Of a stretch of DNA of 32,628 nucleotides, positions 10,400 to 21,663 are shown piece after piece. The notes under the pieces are model-generated. The model saw nothing but the letters and a program-made list of their open reading frames with translations. It searched no databases and had not been told where the DNA came from. Made by a program: the position numbers and the translations under genes. The number at the start of each line of letters is the position of its first letter. The stretch's first letter is position 1. This DNA is from Rickettsia typhi (lineage in GTDB: Bacteria; Pseudomonadota; Alphaproteobacteria; Rickettsiales; JABSSG01): assembly GCA_945877755.1 (NCBI GenBank), contig CAMCSP010000006.1, positions 1 through 32,628 on the forward strand, in the 5' to 3' direction.

Positions 10400-12214
10400 A
10401 TGTGCGGTATTATTGGAATAAATAGCTACGAAAATGTTGCAAATAAATTAGTCGCAGGATTAAAAAAGTTAGAATACCGTGGATATGATTCAGCCGGAAT
10501 AGCTTGCATTAAAGATGATAGTATATGCACAGTAAAAACATCAGGAAAAGTTGGGGCTCTTGAAGACAAACTAACACACTCATCTTGCAATGGACATATT
10601 GGCATTGCTCATACCAGATGGGCTACTCATGGTGAAGCGAATTCAAAAAATGCCCATCCTCACTCCACAGATAAAGTCTCAATAGTGCATAATGGCATTA
10701 TAGAAAATTATGATACCATTCGAAATATGCTGACAGATGAAGGTATAAATTTTGAATCTGATACAGATAGCGAAGTTATTCTTAGGCTAATTGATAAATA
10801 CATTAAATCTGGTGAAAGCCCTTTTGAATCAACAAAAAATGCCATTATGCAACTAAAGGGAGCATTTGCTGTATTAGCAATTTTTGCTGACCACCCCAAC
10901 ACAATGATAGTAAGCAAACAATCTGCACCAATTGCAGTAAGCAAAACTGAAAAAGGAACTTTTGTTGGCTCTGATGCATATTCATTAGCATCTTTTACAG
11001 ATAATATAACCTATTTGGAAAATGGAGACATTGCCGTTTTGCAGAAAGATAGTATCAATATTTTTGACATTCATGGTAATAGGGTTTCCCGTAAAGAATC
11101 AAAACTAGATAAGAATATCACTGACTACAGCAAAGGACATTTTAAACATTACATGCTCAAAGAAATCTATGAGCAACCTATTATTAGCAAGAATTCTATA
11201 GATGCATATATTAAAAATGGAGATATATGCATGCCAAAACTTCCTTTTGAATCAAAAACTATTAACAAAATCTATATAGTAGCTTGTGGCACATCATACT
11301 TTGCCGGTATGGTTGCTAAATACTGGCTTCAAGACATTGCCAAAATACCAACCGAAGTAGAAATTGCCTCTGAATTTCGCTCAAGATCTTTATCTTTAGA
11401 AAAAAACAACCTGGCAATATTCATTTCTCAATCTGGAGAAACGGCAGATACTATTGCATCTTTAAACCTTGTAAAATCTCAATGTCATACACTTGGTATC
11501 GTCAATACCATCCAAAGCACACTAGCTCGAGAAGCCGATCTTTATTTACCAATACATGCTGGCATTGAAATTGGTGTAGCCTCAACTAAAGCATTTATAA
11601 CACAGCTTATAACTTTACTATGCCTTACTTTGAACATAGCAAAACTTAATAGAACCATAACTTCAGAAAAATTAAAAGAATATTGCCAAACGCTAATGAA
11701 TTTACCAGGAAGGATTGCCGAAACTTTAAATCACGAGCAAGAAATTCAGAAAATTGCCAACCAAATAACCAATAGCAAAAGCGTTATTTATGTTGGTAGA
11801 GGTTCATCATACCCTATTGCACTCGAAGGAGCTCTAAAGCTCAAAGAAATATCATATATTCATGCCGAAGGCGTAGCTGCTGGAGAATTAAAACATGGCT
11901 CTATAGCACTAATAGATGAAGAAATATATACTGTTGCTATTGCTCCTTACAATTCTTTATTTGAAAAAACAATGTCTAATATTCAGTCAATTGCTGCAAG
12001 AAAAGGTAGGATTATTGCAATCAGCGACCAGAAAGGACAAGAAGCTCTAAAAGACTTATGCAGCAATATAATAACTATAAACCATTGTCCTGACTTTATT
12101 ACACCGATTATATATACAATTCCTCTTCAGCTGCTTGCATATCATGTAGCAAATAATAAAAATCTTAACATCGACCAACCTCGCAATTTAGCAAAATCTG
12201 TAACAGTAGAATAA
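10400..12214 (+). CDS. glmS: Glutamine-fructose-6-phosphate aminotransferase (isomerizing)
   Basis: MCGIIGI (catalytic Cys2), LEYRGYDSAGIA, SIS domains (CGTSYFAG, SQSGETADT), C-terminal NLAKSVTVE. Start set at MCGIIG, 4 codons into the track ORF. Confidence 0.97.
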   Translation: MCGIIGINSYENVANKLVAGLKKLEYRGYDSAGIACIKDDSICTVKTSGKVGALEDKLTHSSCNGHIGIAHTRWATHGEANSKNAHPHSTDKVSIVHNGIIENYDTIRNMLTDEGINFESDTDSEVILRLIDKYIKSGESPFESTKNAIMQLKGAFAVLAIFADHPNTMIVSKQSAPIAVSKTEKGTFVGSDAYSLASFTDNITYLENGDIAVLQKDSINIFDIHGNRVSRKESKLDKNITDYSKGHFKHYMLKEIYEQPIISKNSIDAYIKNGDICMPKLPFESKTINKIYIVACGTSYFAGMVAKYWLQDIAKIPTEVEIASEFRSRSLSLEKNNLAIFISQSGETADTIASLNLVKSQCHTLGIVNTIQSTLAREADLYLPIHAGIEIGVASTKAFITQLITLLCLTLNIAKLNRTITSEKLKEYCQTLMNLPGRIAETLNHEQEIQKIANQITNSKSVIYVGRGSSYPIALEGALKLKEISYIHAEGVAAGELKHGSIALIDEEIYTVAIAPYNSLFEKTMSNIQSIAARKGRIIAISDQKGQEALKDLCSNIITINHCPDFITPIIYTIPLQLLAYHVANNKNLNIDQPRNLAKSVTVE

Positions 12215-12218
12215 TATA

Positions 12219-13004
12219 TTAAATCTCTATCATCACAGGCACATGGTCAGATGGCAGTTTGAAGTTTCTTGCATCTTTGTATATTACTTGCTGGCGTACT
12301 AAATGAGCAAGCGGATCAGTAGTCCAAATATGATCCAGACGCCTGCCTCTGTTAGACTTTTTCCAATCTTGATTACGGTAACTCCACCAGCTATATAATT
12401 TTTCTGACTCTGGTACAAACTTCCTCACCACATCCACAAAGCCCAAAGAAGATTGTAAGTTTAAAAGCTTTTCTATTTCTATAGGGGTATGGCTTACAAT
12501 ATTAAGCAATTGCTTATGTGACCATACGTCATGCTCAAGAGGAGCTACATTAAGATCCCCAACTAAAATAATTTTGTCATTCTTACTTCTATTAGCCAAA
12601 AACCAATTACTCACTTCATCAATAAATTTTATTTTATGATCAAATTTATCATTCAATGCAATATCAGGAATATCACCACCAGCTGGCACATAAAAATTAT
12701 GTAACTCAATTTCATCATTAACAATCACCGATAAATGCCTAGCATCTTTCTTACCCACAAGTGATAAAGATTGCTTATTTCTTAACGGATACTTTGAAAA
12801 AATTGCCACACCATTATAGGATTTCTCTCCTTTGATAACATAATGACTAAAACCAAGATCTAGAATCGCTTGGATTGGAAAATGCTCATCAACAACTTTT
12901 GTTTCTTGAAAGCATAAAATATCAGGCATATGAGCCAAGACAAACTCAGCAACAGCATCAATCCTAATTCTAATAGAATTTATATTCCAGGTAGCTATTC
13001 TCAT
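12219..13004 (-). CDS. xthA: Exodeoxyribonuclease III / AP endonuclease
   Basis: MRIATWNINSIRIRID, LCFQETKV, YNGVAIFSK, VGDLNVAPLEHDVW, RRLDHIWTTDPL, SDHVPVMIEI. Start set at the internal Met11 of the track ORF. Confidence 0.94.
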   Translation of the reverse strand: MRIATWNINSIRIRIDAVAEFVLAHMPDILCFQETKVVDEHFPIQAILDLGFSHYVIKGEKSYNGVAIFSKYPLRNKQSLSLVGKKDARHLSVIVNDEIELHNFYVPAGGDIPDIALNDKFDHKIKFIDEVSNWFLANRSKNDKIILVGDLNVAPLEHDVWSHKQLLNIVSHTPIEIEKLLNLQSSLGFVDVVRKFVPESEKLYSWWSYRNQDWKKSNRGRRLDHIWTTDPLAHLVRQQVIYKDARNFKLPSDHVPVMIEI

Positions 13005-14509
13005 TGATATATTTTCATTACTAATATCGTACAAGCAGCTACTACAGCAGAAATAAATATTAGATAAAAGACATTACTATCTTTTTTCTCAATTATTTGA
13101 ATATCTAGATTTTGCTTACTTATAACACTCTTTATATATATTGGTAAATTGTATCCCAAAAATTGAATCATATCAGTTGCAGCATCAATAATTTTTGCAT
13201 CAAAGCCAATGTTTTGACTAGCCCATTGCTCAATCCAAGGCTCTGCAAGCTTCCACATATTTACTTCTGGATTCAACTTGGAACCAACACCTTCAACTAA
13301 AACTGTAGTTTTCTGAAGCAATAATAATTGAGGCTGAGTTTCCATCTCAAAGGCTCGTGTCACTTGAAATAAATGCGCTAACAATTTAGCTACAGAAATT
13401 TTACTAGCAGACAAACCAACGATAGGCTCGCCTACCGATCTGCATGCTTGAGCAAAATCAAAAACAGAATGATTACTTGAAACATAACCAGCAGCAAAAT
13501 GAATCTTTGCTACATGCAAATAATCACGATTTAAAAACCCTCGCAAAATTTCTGCGATATAAATCCGAGTTCTTTTATCTAATCTACCCATAATCCCAAA
13601 ATCTATTAAAACTATATTTCCTGATTTATCAATTAAAACATTCCCTGGATGCAAATCAGCATGGAAAAAACCATCTCTGTAAGCTTGGTTGAAAAATAAT
13701 ACTGCAAAATCAGCGGCAATTTTATTTAGATTAAAGCCATGATTAATAAGCTTTTTTGTATCGTGAATTGGGATCCCATCAATCCATTCAATAGTTAAAA
13801 TTCTTTTCGAGGTTCTAAACCAATCTATCTCAGGAATATAAACTTTATTATCATCCCTTAAATTATCTTTTAACTCTGATGCAGCAGCAGCCTCAAGTCT
13901 TAAATCCATTTCTATTTTGACAGAATCAGCAAAAGTTTTGACAACCTCTACCAACCTCAGTCTACGAGTAAAAGGCAAACGCTTTTCTATTATACGAGCC
14001 AACCAAAAAAAAAGCTGTATATCCCTTGCAAATTGTTGTTCGACACCTGGTTTTAATACTTTAACAGCTACTACTTTACCTTCAGTGGTAACTGCTTTAA
14101 ATACTTCAGATATAGATGCCGAAGCCACAGCTTTTCTATCAAAATTAGTAAATAAAGTATCTATATTAACACAAAATTCTCTTTTTATTTCTTCTTCAAT
14201 TTTAAAATTTTCAGAAGGTGGAAGGCGGTCCTGAAGCTTTGCTAAATCCTCAGCTAATTCTTCGCCTATAAGGTCTGACCGAGTAGCTATAGTTTGACCA
14301 AATTTTATAAAAACTGGTCCTAGCTCTTTCAATGCCTTCGCTAATCCTTTGCCATTAATATCACTAGCAGACTGGAAAGGCATAAGTCGCAATATATTAT
14401 ATAGAACTGGAGCAATCTTAAGATCACGCATTATAAATAATGCACCATTACGATATAGCACAAAGCTTATCTTAGTTAGTCTAAGAATATTTCTAATAGT
14501 TGCCAACAT
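13001..14509 (-). CDS. ubiB: UbiB/ABC1/AarF atypical kinase (ubiquinone biosynthesis)
   Basis: ELGPVFIKFGQTIATRSDLIGEELAEDLAKLQDRLPP, VAVKVLKPGV, FFHADLHPGNVLID, LIDFGIMGRLD. Confidence 0.94.
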   Translation of the reverse strand: MLATIRNILRLTKISFVLYRNGALFIMRDLKIAPVLYNILRLMPFQSASDINGKGLAKALKELGPVFIKFGQTIATRSDLIGEELAEDLAKLQDRLPPSENFKIEEEIKREFCVNIDTLFTNFDRKAVASASISEVFKAVTTEGKVVAVKVLKPGVEQQFARDIQLFFWLARIIEKRLPFTRRLRLVEVVKTFADSVKIEMDLRLEAAAASELKDNLRDDNKVYIPEIDWFRTSKRILTIEWIDGIPIHDTKKLINHGFNLNKIAADFAVLFFNQAYRDGFFHADLHPGNVLIDKSGNIVLIDFGIMGRLDKRTRIYIAEILRGFLNRDYLHVAKIHFAAGYVSSNHSVFDFAQACRSVGEPIVGLSASKISVAKLLAHLFQVTRAFEMETQPQLLLLQKTTVLVEGVGSKLNPEVNMWKLAEPWIEQWASQNIGFDAKIIDAATDMIQFLGYNLPIYIKSVISKQNLDIQIIEKKDSNVFYLIFISAVVAACTILVMKIYQ

Positions 14510-14511
14510 TT

Positions 14512-15303
14512 TTATGACCTATATCCGTAATGCAAAGCGGTTATTCCCAAACTTAAATTTTTATATCCAACACGCTTAAAACCAGCTTTTTCAATCATTT
14601 TTAAAAAATCTCCTTGCTTTGGAAACTTATTTATACTTTCAACTAAATACTGGTATGACTTACGATCGTTGGCAATATACTCTCCCAAAATAGGAATTAT
14701 GTTAAATGAATATAACTCATAAATCTTAGCAAATAAATTACTTTGTACCTTAGAAAATTCTAAACATATAAATTTTCCACCAGGTTTTAAAACTCTAAAA
14801 GCTTCAGATAAAGCTTTGTTGATATCCACAACATTTCTTATTCCAAAAGCAATAGTATAACAACCAAAGCTATTATCAGGAAAAGGTAAATCTAGAGCAT
14901 TTCCACATACAAAGTTAACCCCAAAAACAATATTTTCATCAATTAAATTTGCTCTTCCTACTTTCAACATTTCTAAATTAAAATCACAAATAGTAATATC
15001 TGGATTTTGATTACTCTGACTAGCTCTTTGGTAATATAATTTAGATATATCCCCTGTACCACCAGCTACATCTAGCAATGAACCAATATGATTTGGAATC
15101 AATTTCAGCATTTCCTTTTTCCACAAATGATGAACACCTAAGCTCATCACATTATTCATAAGGTCATACTTATCGGCAACAGACGAAAAAACATCTCTTA
15201 CCAAAGAATGTTTTAATTTAGAAGAAACTCGTTGAAATCCAAAAAAAGATTCTTGGTTCTTGCTATCGCTAGAATTAGTTTTTGAATTATTTTTTGATCT
15301 CAT
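14512..15303 (-). CDS. ubiE: Demethylmenaquinone / 2-methoxy-6-polyprenyl-1,4-benzoquinol methyltransferase
   Basis: VADKYDLMNNVMSLGVHHLWK, LDVAGGTGDISKLYY, AFGIRNVVDINKALSEAFRVLKPGGKFICLEFS. Confidence 0.96.
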   Translation of the reverse strand: MRSKNNSKTNSSDSKNQESFFGFQRVSSKLKHSLVRDVFSSVADKYDLMNNVMSLGVHHLWKKEMLKLIPNHIGSLLDVAGGTGDISKLYYQRASQSNQNPDITICDFNLEMLKVGRANLIDENIVFGVNFVCGNALDLPFPDNSFGCYTIAFGIRNVVDINKALSEAFRVLKPGGKFICLEFSKVQSNLFAKIYELYSFNIIPILGEYIANDRKSYQYLVESINKFPKQGDFLKMIEKAGFKRVGYKNLSLGITALHYGYRS

Positions 15304-16147
15304 TATAAATTACAAACAATGTAGAAGGTATTATAATTACTGCTCCAATTAAAGTATGCGCAGTTGGAACTTCATTAAATATAAAATACGCTAAGCTAGC
15401 TGAAATAAGCAACTCAACATAACGATAGGGCGCTACTGCAGAAGCATCTATCAAAGCAAAAGACTTTAACAGAAAATATAATATTAAGTTAGCACCACCA
15501 CCAAGAACTAGCAATAATAATAAATCTTGAGTAGAAGGAAAAGACCAATTATAAAATGCTGGAACAGAGCTTAAGGCCAAAGTTACAATATTAGAATAAA
15601 ATAACATGCTAAACATTGATTCTTTGATAACATATTTCTTATTTATTACATCAAGACCTGCAAACATAATAGAACCAAAAATCAACGATGCTGACATAAC
15701 ATTAAAATCATCAGAAATAGGATTAATTACAACAATAATTCCTATGAGACCAATTATAGTTGCTACCCAACGAGTTAAAGTAACATTCTCTCCTAGAAAT
15801 ATCCTTGCAAAAATTAATACAAATAACGGTATAGTAAAGTTAATAACCGTTGCTGCTGTAACAGTCACAACATTCAATGCATGACACCACAAAGCTATAC
15901 CACCAAAAAGCAAGCAACCTCTTAACACATGAACCATTGGACGAGATGTCACAAAAGTCCTTTTGCCATAATACATCATAAATGGTAATAAAGTTAAAGT
16001 GCCAAATAAATAACGAAAAAACACAACTTCATACGGATTGATAGAGCTACCAAGATACTTGGTCAAAACATCATTTAAGCTACTTATAAATAAGCTGGCT
16101 ATAAACCAAAAAACACCAAGAAAATAATTAACATGATTTATTTTCAT
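15287..16147 (-). CDS. EamA/DMT superfamily transporter (possibly S-adenosylmethionine transporter-like)
   Basis: About 10 TM segments, DMT repeats (SSLNDVLTKYLGSSINPYEVVFFRYLFG; GVALW-like and IFNEVPTAHTLIGAVIII). Substrate is not deducible from sequence alone. Confidence 0.85.
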   Translation of the reverse strand: MKINHVNYFLGVFWFIASLFISSLNDVLTKYLGSSINPYEVVFFRYLFGTLTLLPFMMYYGKRTFVTSRPMVHVLRGCLLFGGIALWCHALNVVTVTAATVINFTIPLFVLIFARIFLGENVTLTRWVATIIGLIGIIVVINPISDDFNVMSASLIFGSIMFAGLDVINKKYVIKESMFSMLFYSNIVTLALSSVPAFYNWSFPSTQDLLLLLVLGGGANLILYFLLKSFALIDASAVAPYRYVELLISASLAYFIFNEVPTAHTLIGAVIIIPSTLFVIYNEIKK

Positions 16148-16148
16148 C

Positions 16149-17387
16149 CTAGTAAATCCCCTTTTTAAGAATATGCTTTATGCCATCTTTGATTTTCTCT
16201 ACAGCTGGTTGATTAAATGGATTAATGTGTTTAGTATAGGCAAACAAAATAACCTCTAGCATTTGTCCCATCATAAATTCAGCAAAGAACTCTTCTTGAA
16301 GATTCTTCGTATATATCACGCGAATATTCTTTTTGCATTCATACAACATTTCTTGAACATTAATAAATTGTGAATTCATAATATCTTTTAAAGATTTTCC
16401 TGAAAGATAATTAAGTCCAAAATCGGCAGGTTGATTGCTAATTTTAGGCTCATCATCGCTTTTTATAGCTTGTGCTAGAAAAGTAAAAAACTTATCATTA
16501 GGGCCGTCTAAATAGAGCTGTAACTGGCTGTGTTGATCAATCAAACCAGCAGCTATCATAGGATTTATTCCTTGCAATTTCTTTCCCAAACTTTCAGCAA
16601 TTAACTGCCTATACCACTGGCTAAAACCATTAAATTGATCGCCATAAATCATAAAAACAGAGTTAGAGTAAAGCCTAGACATAGAAAGCATATAACTAGC
16701 ACCTTCACATACCCAAGAATTTGCATTGATTTGACTAGTAAATCCCTCTTTTGCATGATCAATAATAACTTCAGCATTAAAACCAACTACCTCAGCAACT
16801 AATAACCCAACTGAGCTAAAAGCTGCATATCTTCCACCAGTAGATTTTGGGTGATCAAGTATGACTAGGTTTAAATGCTGCGCAATTTTCCTTAAAGAGT
16901 TCTCAACAGGATCTGTAATAACAAAAAAATGTTCTGCAGGTTTAGTTGAACCAAGATTTATATTAATCCAATCAATACATAACAACATTACAGCCAATGT
17001 TTCAATAGTTTCTCCAGATTTACTAATAGTCAAGAAAGCTGTATGCTTTGGGTTTAGCTTATTAAGAAGTTTATCTACTGAAATTTGATCAGCGTTGTCT
17101 AAATATGAAACATTAACGTTAGATAAAGTACTTAAAGAAGCAACACTATATGGTATAGTATTAGAAGCCCCAGTTGCTATAATGACTAAATCAGAAAAAT
17201 GGTCTTTAATATTTTTAGCGATTTTTTTGATCAGAGCTAGATCTTTATCGCTCTCTTCAGACAAATAAACAGGATAACCCTCATTCATTTCAGTAAAAAG
17301 CTCAGCTCTTGCTTGTTCAATAGCATCACGGTCTTTCTCATTCACAACATCATGTAACCTGAATTTTTGTGAAATTATCGAACTCAT
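16149..17387 (-). CDS. pgi: Glucose-6-phosphate isomerase
   Basis: SIS-type AFLTISKSGETIETLA, STGGRYAAFSSVGLLVA, QWYRQLIAESLGKKLQGINPMIAAGLIDQHSQLQLYLDGPNDKFFTF, INPFNQPAVEKIK. Confidence 0.9.
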   Translation of the reverse strand: MSSIISQKFRLHDVVNEKDRDAIEQARAELFTEMNEGYPVYLSEESDKDLALIKKIAKNIKDHFSDLVIIATGASNTIPYSVASLSTLSNVNVSYLDNADQISVDKLLNKLNPKHTAFLTISKSGETIETLAVMLLCIDWININLGSTKPAEHFFVITDPVENSLRKIAQHLNLVILDHPKSTGGRYAAFSSVGLLVAEVVGFNAEVIIDHAKEGFTSQINANSWVCEGASYMLSMSRLYSNSVFMIYGDQFNGFSQWYRQLIAESLGKKLQGINPMIAAGLIDQHSQLQLYLDGPNDKFFTFLAQAIKSDDEPKISNQPADFGLNYLSGKSLKDIMNSQFINVQEMLYECKKNIRVIYTKNLQEEFFAEFMMGQMLEVILFAYTKHINPFNQPAVEKIKDGIKHILKKGIY

Positions 17388-18794
17388 CTAATAACCAATT
17401 GCAATACGATTTACTAATTGTTGTATTGTTGGCACAAACCCATTTTCATAAAATGAATCAGTGGCAAATTTATATGCATTGTGACCAGAAAACATCAGCT
17501 GATTTTCAACATCACCGCCATGAATAACTTCTTGCAAGGTTTTTTGAATGCAAAAACTTCTTGGATCAGCTTTTCTACCAGTGGTATAATTACCATGATC
17601 CTGCCAATTACTAAATAAACAACCACTCAAACATCCCATACAATCAACTTGATCTTTATGTATTTCTTGAGCTTTCTCGGCAGTAACAAAAATTAAAGTA
17701 GAATCTGGGGTTTTCATCGTTTCATCAAACCCTTGTTCTTTCCACAACAACACTTTTGCCAAAGATTCCTTGGTAACATACACCGGCCGTCCTCTAGCTC
17801 CAACTGGCAAAGCTTCAGTTAAATTCTCCTCAACTACTGGGGTTGTGGAATAACGAATCTGCCTATTACTTCGCTGCTCTAATTCTATTATAAAGTTGTT
17901 TCTTACTGCAGAAGAATAAAACCCCGTTGGACTAAATCTTTGTAGCAAAACATCACCTTCTTTGAGAGTCATGAGTTTCTTTTTCCACGCATCAGATACT
18001 GGACTTTCTTGTGTTAAAATTGGCCTTGTGCCAAACTGAAATGCCACCGGTCCAATCTCGTGGTTCTTAAGCCAATGTTCCCAATCTTTAAGATGCCAAA
18101 CACCACCAGCCATAACTACCGGAACATTTTGTAAGCCAACTTCGTTCATAAATTTGCGTAATTCTACCACTCTTGGATATGGATCTTGGAAAATCAAAGG
18201 ATCTTCGCTATTAGAAAGCCCATTATGACCACCTGCAAGCCATGGATCTTCATAAACCACACCGCCTAGCCATTGCGATGCCTGATGATAAGCCCTTTTC
18301 CACAATGCTCTAAATGCACGCATTGAAGAAACTATCGGATAATAATAAATTTGATATTTTGCTGCTATTTCTGCTAGACGATATGGCATACCTGCCCCAC
18401 ACGTAACACCATGAATAAGCCCCTTGGTGCTATCTAATATCCCTTCCAGAATCCTTTGTGCACCACCCATTTCCCACAAAATATTAATATGTATTGGCCC
18501 TCTGCCTCCAGCAAGCTCATGTGCAATTCTTGCTTGAGCAATTCCGCCTTCAATGCCCATAGCAATCAACTCCTCATGCCTTTCACGTCTTGTTTTGCCA
18601 TGATAAATTTCTTTTTTGACATTCCCAGTTTCGTCATAACGATCAGCGTTAACCCCAGAGAAAGTGCCAACCGCACCAGCTGATGCAAAAGCTCCTGAAG
18701 ATCGACCGCTAGAAACACCTATGCCTTTACCACCCTCGATAATAGGTAACACTTCCTTGCCAGATATTACTAAAGAATCCAATTGAAAAGACAT
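17388..18794 (-). CDS. Nitronate monooxygenase / 2-nitropropane dioxygenase-like TIM-barrel flavoprotein with Cys-rich C-terminal motif
   Basis: NMO-like features (GGIAQARIAHELAGG, VTCGAGMPYRLAEIAAKY, VPVVMAGGVW, FQFGTRPILTQES), plus CMGCLSGCLFSNW...RSFC near the C-terminus. Confidence 0.75.
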   Translation of the reverse strand: MSFQLDSLVISGKEVLPIIEGGKGIGVSSGRSSGAFASAGAVGTFSGVNADRYDETGNVKKEIYHGKTRRERHEELIAMGIEGGIAQARIAHELAGGRGPIHINILWEMGGAQRILEGILDSTKGLIHGVTCGAGMPYRLAEIAAKYQIYYYPIVSSMRAFRALWKRAYHQASQWLGGVVYEDPWLAGGHNGLSNSEDPLIFQDPYPRVVELRKFMNEVGLQNVPVVMAGGVWHLKDWEHWLKNHEIGPVAFQFGTRPILTQESPVSDAWKKKLMTLKEGDVLLQRFSPTGFYSSAVRNNFIIELEQRSNRQIRYSTTPVVEENLTEALPVGARGRPVYVTKESLAKVLLWKEQGFDETMKTPDSTLIFVTAEKAQEIHKDQVDCMGCLSGCLFSNWQDHGNYTTGRKADPRSFCIQKTLQEVIHGGDVENQLMFSGHNAYKFATDSFYENGFVPTIQQLVNRIAIGY

Positions 18795-19109
18795 AAATTA
18801 ATCTATCCTACTTACCTTTTGCCAAAATAAACACACACTAAGAGAGGAATAATATATACATTATTTCTTCTGATATCTATAACTTTTTTGCCTTTGGAGA
18901 AATAGCTAATTTATAACAACCTAACTTGATATCCAACAATCTGTAAAAATTACCATGAAATCCAAATCAGTTTACACATATCTTTATATAGTTAGGAACA
19001 ACATTCCTCTGATAAAATATTCAGTGAGGTTTATAAAGTGTTTTCTTACTTTCTTCTAATAGTGCCAATCTCTTAAATAATGGGTCTCTGTCTATTTCAT
19101 AATAATCAA

Positions 19110-21428
19110 TTAAGAATCTTCTTTTAGAAGCTCTCTGCTTGTATCTGATGACCTTGGAGACTTACTTTCAGCCCGTGGATTTATTTTAAAGATTAACTCA
19201 CCATTTACAAAATCTATTAATACTCTTCCACCATTAACCAATTTTCCAAAAAGCAGCTCATTAGCAATAACTTTCTTAATCTTATCACTAATTAAACGCT
19301 CCATATTACGCGCTCCATTTTTCTGATCATAACCATGATCATAAACATACTGGCTAGCTCGGCCAGTAATGGCTAAACTAGTATTTTTTAATCTAAGTTG
19401 CTCTTCTAACTCAGCAAAAAATTTAGCTGTTACCTGTGCAACAATTTCACGAGTTAAAGACCTAAAAGATACTATAGCATCAAGACGATTACGAAATTCA
19501 GGAGTAAATACTCTTTCAATCTCTTCTTTATCCTCCATTACCCTAGCATCACGATCAAAGCCCATAGCAGCTTTGTTCATTTGCTCTGCACCAGCGTTAG
19601 TGGTTAGAATCAATACAGCATTATTAAAAAAGACCTTGCGCCCTTGATGATCAGTCAATTGACCATAATCCATGATTTGTAATAAAATATTATAAACATC
19701 TTTATGAGCCTTTTCAATCTCATCTAATAGTACCACAGAATATGGTGACTTAGTTATAGATTCAGTAAGCTGACCACCGCTATCAAAACCAACATAACCA
19801 GGAGGTGTACCAATCAACTTAGCAACAGAATGTTGCTCAAGATACTCAGACATATCAAGGCGTATTAATTCCATATTAAGCAACTTAGCTAATTGTATTG
19901 CAAGTTCTGTCTTACCAACACCTGTTGGCCCTGAGAATAAATAAGAACCAACCGGCTTCTTTTCATCTCTTAACCCAGCGCGCGACATCTTAACAGCAGC
20001 ACACAGCTCATCAATTGCTTCATCTTGACCATAAATCAATCCTTTTAGATCCTGATCAAGAGTCCTTAGACGGTCTGTTTCTTTAGTAGAAATTGAAATA
20101 GTTGGTATCTGCGCCATTTTGGAAATAACTTTCTCAATATCACGCACATTAACTGTGATATTTTTGTGATCATTTGCAATAGTAATATGCGAACCAGCTT
20201 CATCGATTACATCAATTGCCTTATCAGGAAGCTGCTTGTCATTGATATAGCGCTTTGATAAATGGACGGCTGCTTCTATAGCTTGAGCGGTATATTTCAC
20301 ATTATGGTATTTTTCATAATATGGCTGCAAACCTTTTAGAATCGCAATAGAGTTCTCAACTGACGGCTCATCAACTGTAATTTGTTGAAAACGCCTTACC
20401 AAAGATTTGTCTTTAGCAAAATGTTTTGAATACTCAGCAAAAGTAGTAGAACCAATACATCTAATTCTGCTTCGTGCTAACGCAGGCTTAAGAAGATTAC
20501 TAGCATCTAAAGCGCTATTGTTAGTAGACCCAGCCCCAATAATACTGTGAATTTCATCAATAAACAAAACTGCATTAGGGACTTGAGTTAATTCTTTTAG
20601 AATAGATTTTAATCTTTCTTCAAAATCGCCTCTATATCTTGTTCCTGCTAATAAAGCACCTAAATCAAGAGAGAAAATCACTGCATTTTTTAAAACTTTT
20701 GGCACTTGATTTTGTACAATCTTATAAGCAAGACCTTCAACAATAGCAGTTTTACCAACACCAGGTTCCCCAACAAATAAAGGATTATTTTTAGTTCTCC
20801 GGCAAAGAATCTCGATGGTACGATTTATTTCTTCTTCTCGCCCTATTAATATGTCAATCTTACCATTTTCAGCAGAATCATTTAAATTTACGCAGTAAAT
20901 TTTAAGTGGTGATTCTGAATCAGCTTCTTTTTCATCACTTTTTGCGTATGGAGCGTCAAGATCAATAGTAGACATGTTACTACTTCTAACTTTTTTTCCT
21001 CGTTGCATCATATAATTTATTACATCCAAACGAGATATGTGTGATTTTTGTAACAGTTGGAAAGAAAAAGATTCAGCTTCAGTCAATAATTCTGCAAGTA
21101 TGTTCACCCCATTAACATACTTACTAATTTTAGAGAGGTTGACTTGAATAACAGCCCGATGGATTACCCTATGGAAAGTAATGCTAGGAGAGGTTGTTAT
21201 ATTTTTTATTTCATCAGCCACATTAAGTTTTGTATCTTCTGCTAGGTATCTAGTTATTTTCTCAACAATATTGTGCAAATCCACTCCTAGAGCTAGTAGC
21301 GCATTCTTTGCCTCAACATCTTCGGTCAAAGCAAGCAATAAATGCTCCAAAGTCACTTGTCTATGATGATAATGCTTAGCTATAGCAACAGATTTATTGA
21401 TAGTTGCCTCTAAGGTCTTGGATAACAT
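19110..21428 (-). CDS. clpA: ATP-dependent Clp protease ATP-binding subunit ClpA
   Basis: Clp_N domain, two AAA+ modules ([30 protein letters not shown]), [33 protein letters not shown]. Confidence 0.95.
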   Translation of the reverse strand: MLSKTLEATINKSVAIAKHYHHRQVTLEHLLLALTEDVEAKNALLALGVDLHNIVEKITRYLAEDTKLNVADEIKNITTSPSITFHRVIHRAVIQVNLSKISKYVNGVNILAELLTEAESFSFQLLQKSHISRLDVINYMMQRGKKVRSSNMSTIDLDAPYAKSDEKEADSESPLKIYCVNLNDSAENGKIDILIGREEEINRTIEILCRRTKNNPLFVGEPGVGKTAIVEGLAYKIVQNQVPKVLKNAVIFSLDLGALLAGTRYRGDFEERLKSILKELTQVPNAVLFIDEIHSIIGAGSTNNSALDASNLLKPALARSRIRCIGSTTFAEYSKHFAKDKSLVRRFQQITVDEPSVENSIAILKGLQPYYEKYHNVKYTAQAIEAAVHLSKRYINDKQLPDKAIDVIDEAGSHITIANDHKNITVNVRDIEKVISKMAQIPTISISTKETDRLRTLDQDLKGLIYGQDEAIDELCAAVKMSRAGLRDEKKPVGSYLFSGPTGVGKTELAIQLAKLLNMELIRLDMSEYLEQHSVAKLIGTPPGYVGFDSGGQLTESITKSPYSVVLLDEIEKAHKDVYNILLQIMDYGQLTDHQGRKVFFNNAVLILTTNAGAEQMNKAAMGFDRDARVMEDKEEIERVFTPEFRNRLDAIVSFRSLTREIVAQVTAKFFAELEEQLRLKNTSLAITGRASQYVYDHGYDQKNGARNMERLISDKIKKVIANELLFGKLVNGGRVLIDFVNGELIFKINPRAESKSPRSSDTSRELLKEDS

Positions 21429-21663
21429 AAGTTTTTTTACCTTTCTTTAAAATATTAACCGTATTTTATAATATTACATCATAATCCTTATTAAATTGTT
21501 AACATGAACAAATATTCTGACTAAAACTCAATATATTTGCAAAAATGCGATATTTTTATAATAAAATTGGTTAATTATTTGCTTTTACTTTGTAAATGGG
21601 TGGTGTATATTGTGAAAGTTAACTTTAAAGCAATAAAGATAAATAAGTTAAAGAGCTGCTAAT

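Noticed and set aside
21480-21505. TTAA-N4-TTAA near the clpA/ctrA intergenic region (ATTAAATTGTTAAC)
   Set aside because: Spacing is 4, not 7, so not a CtrA site; expected by chance in AT-rich DNA.
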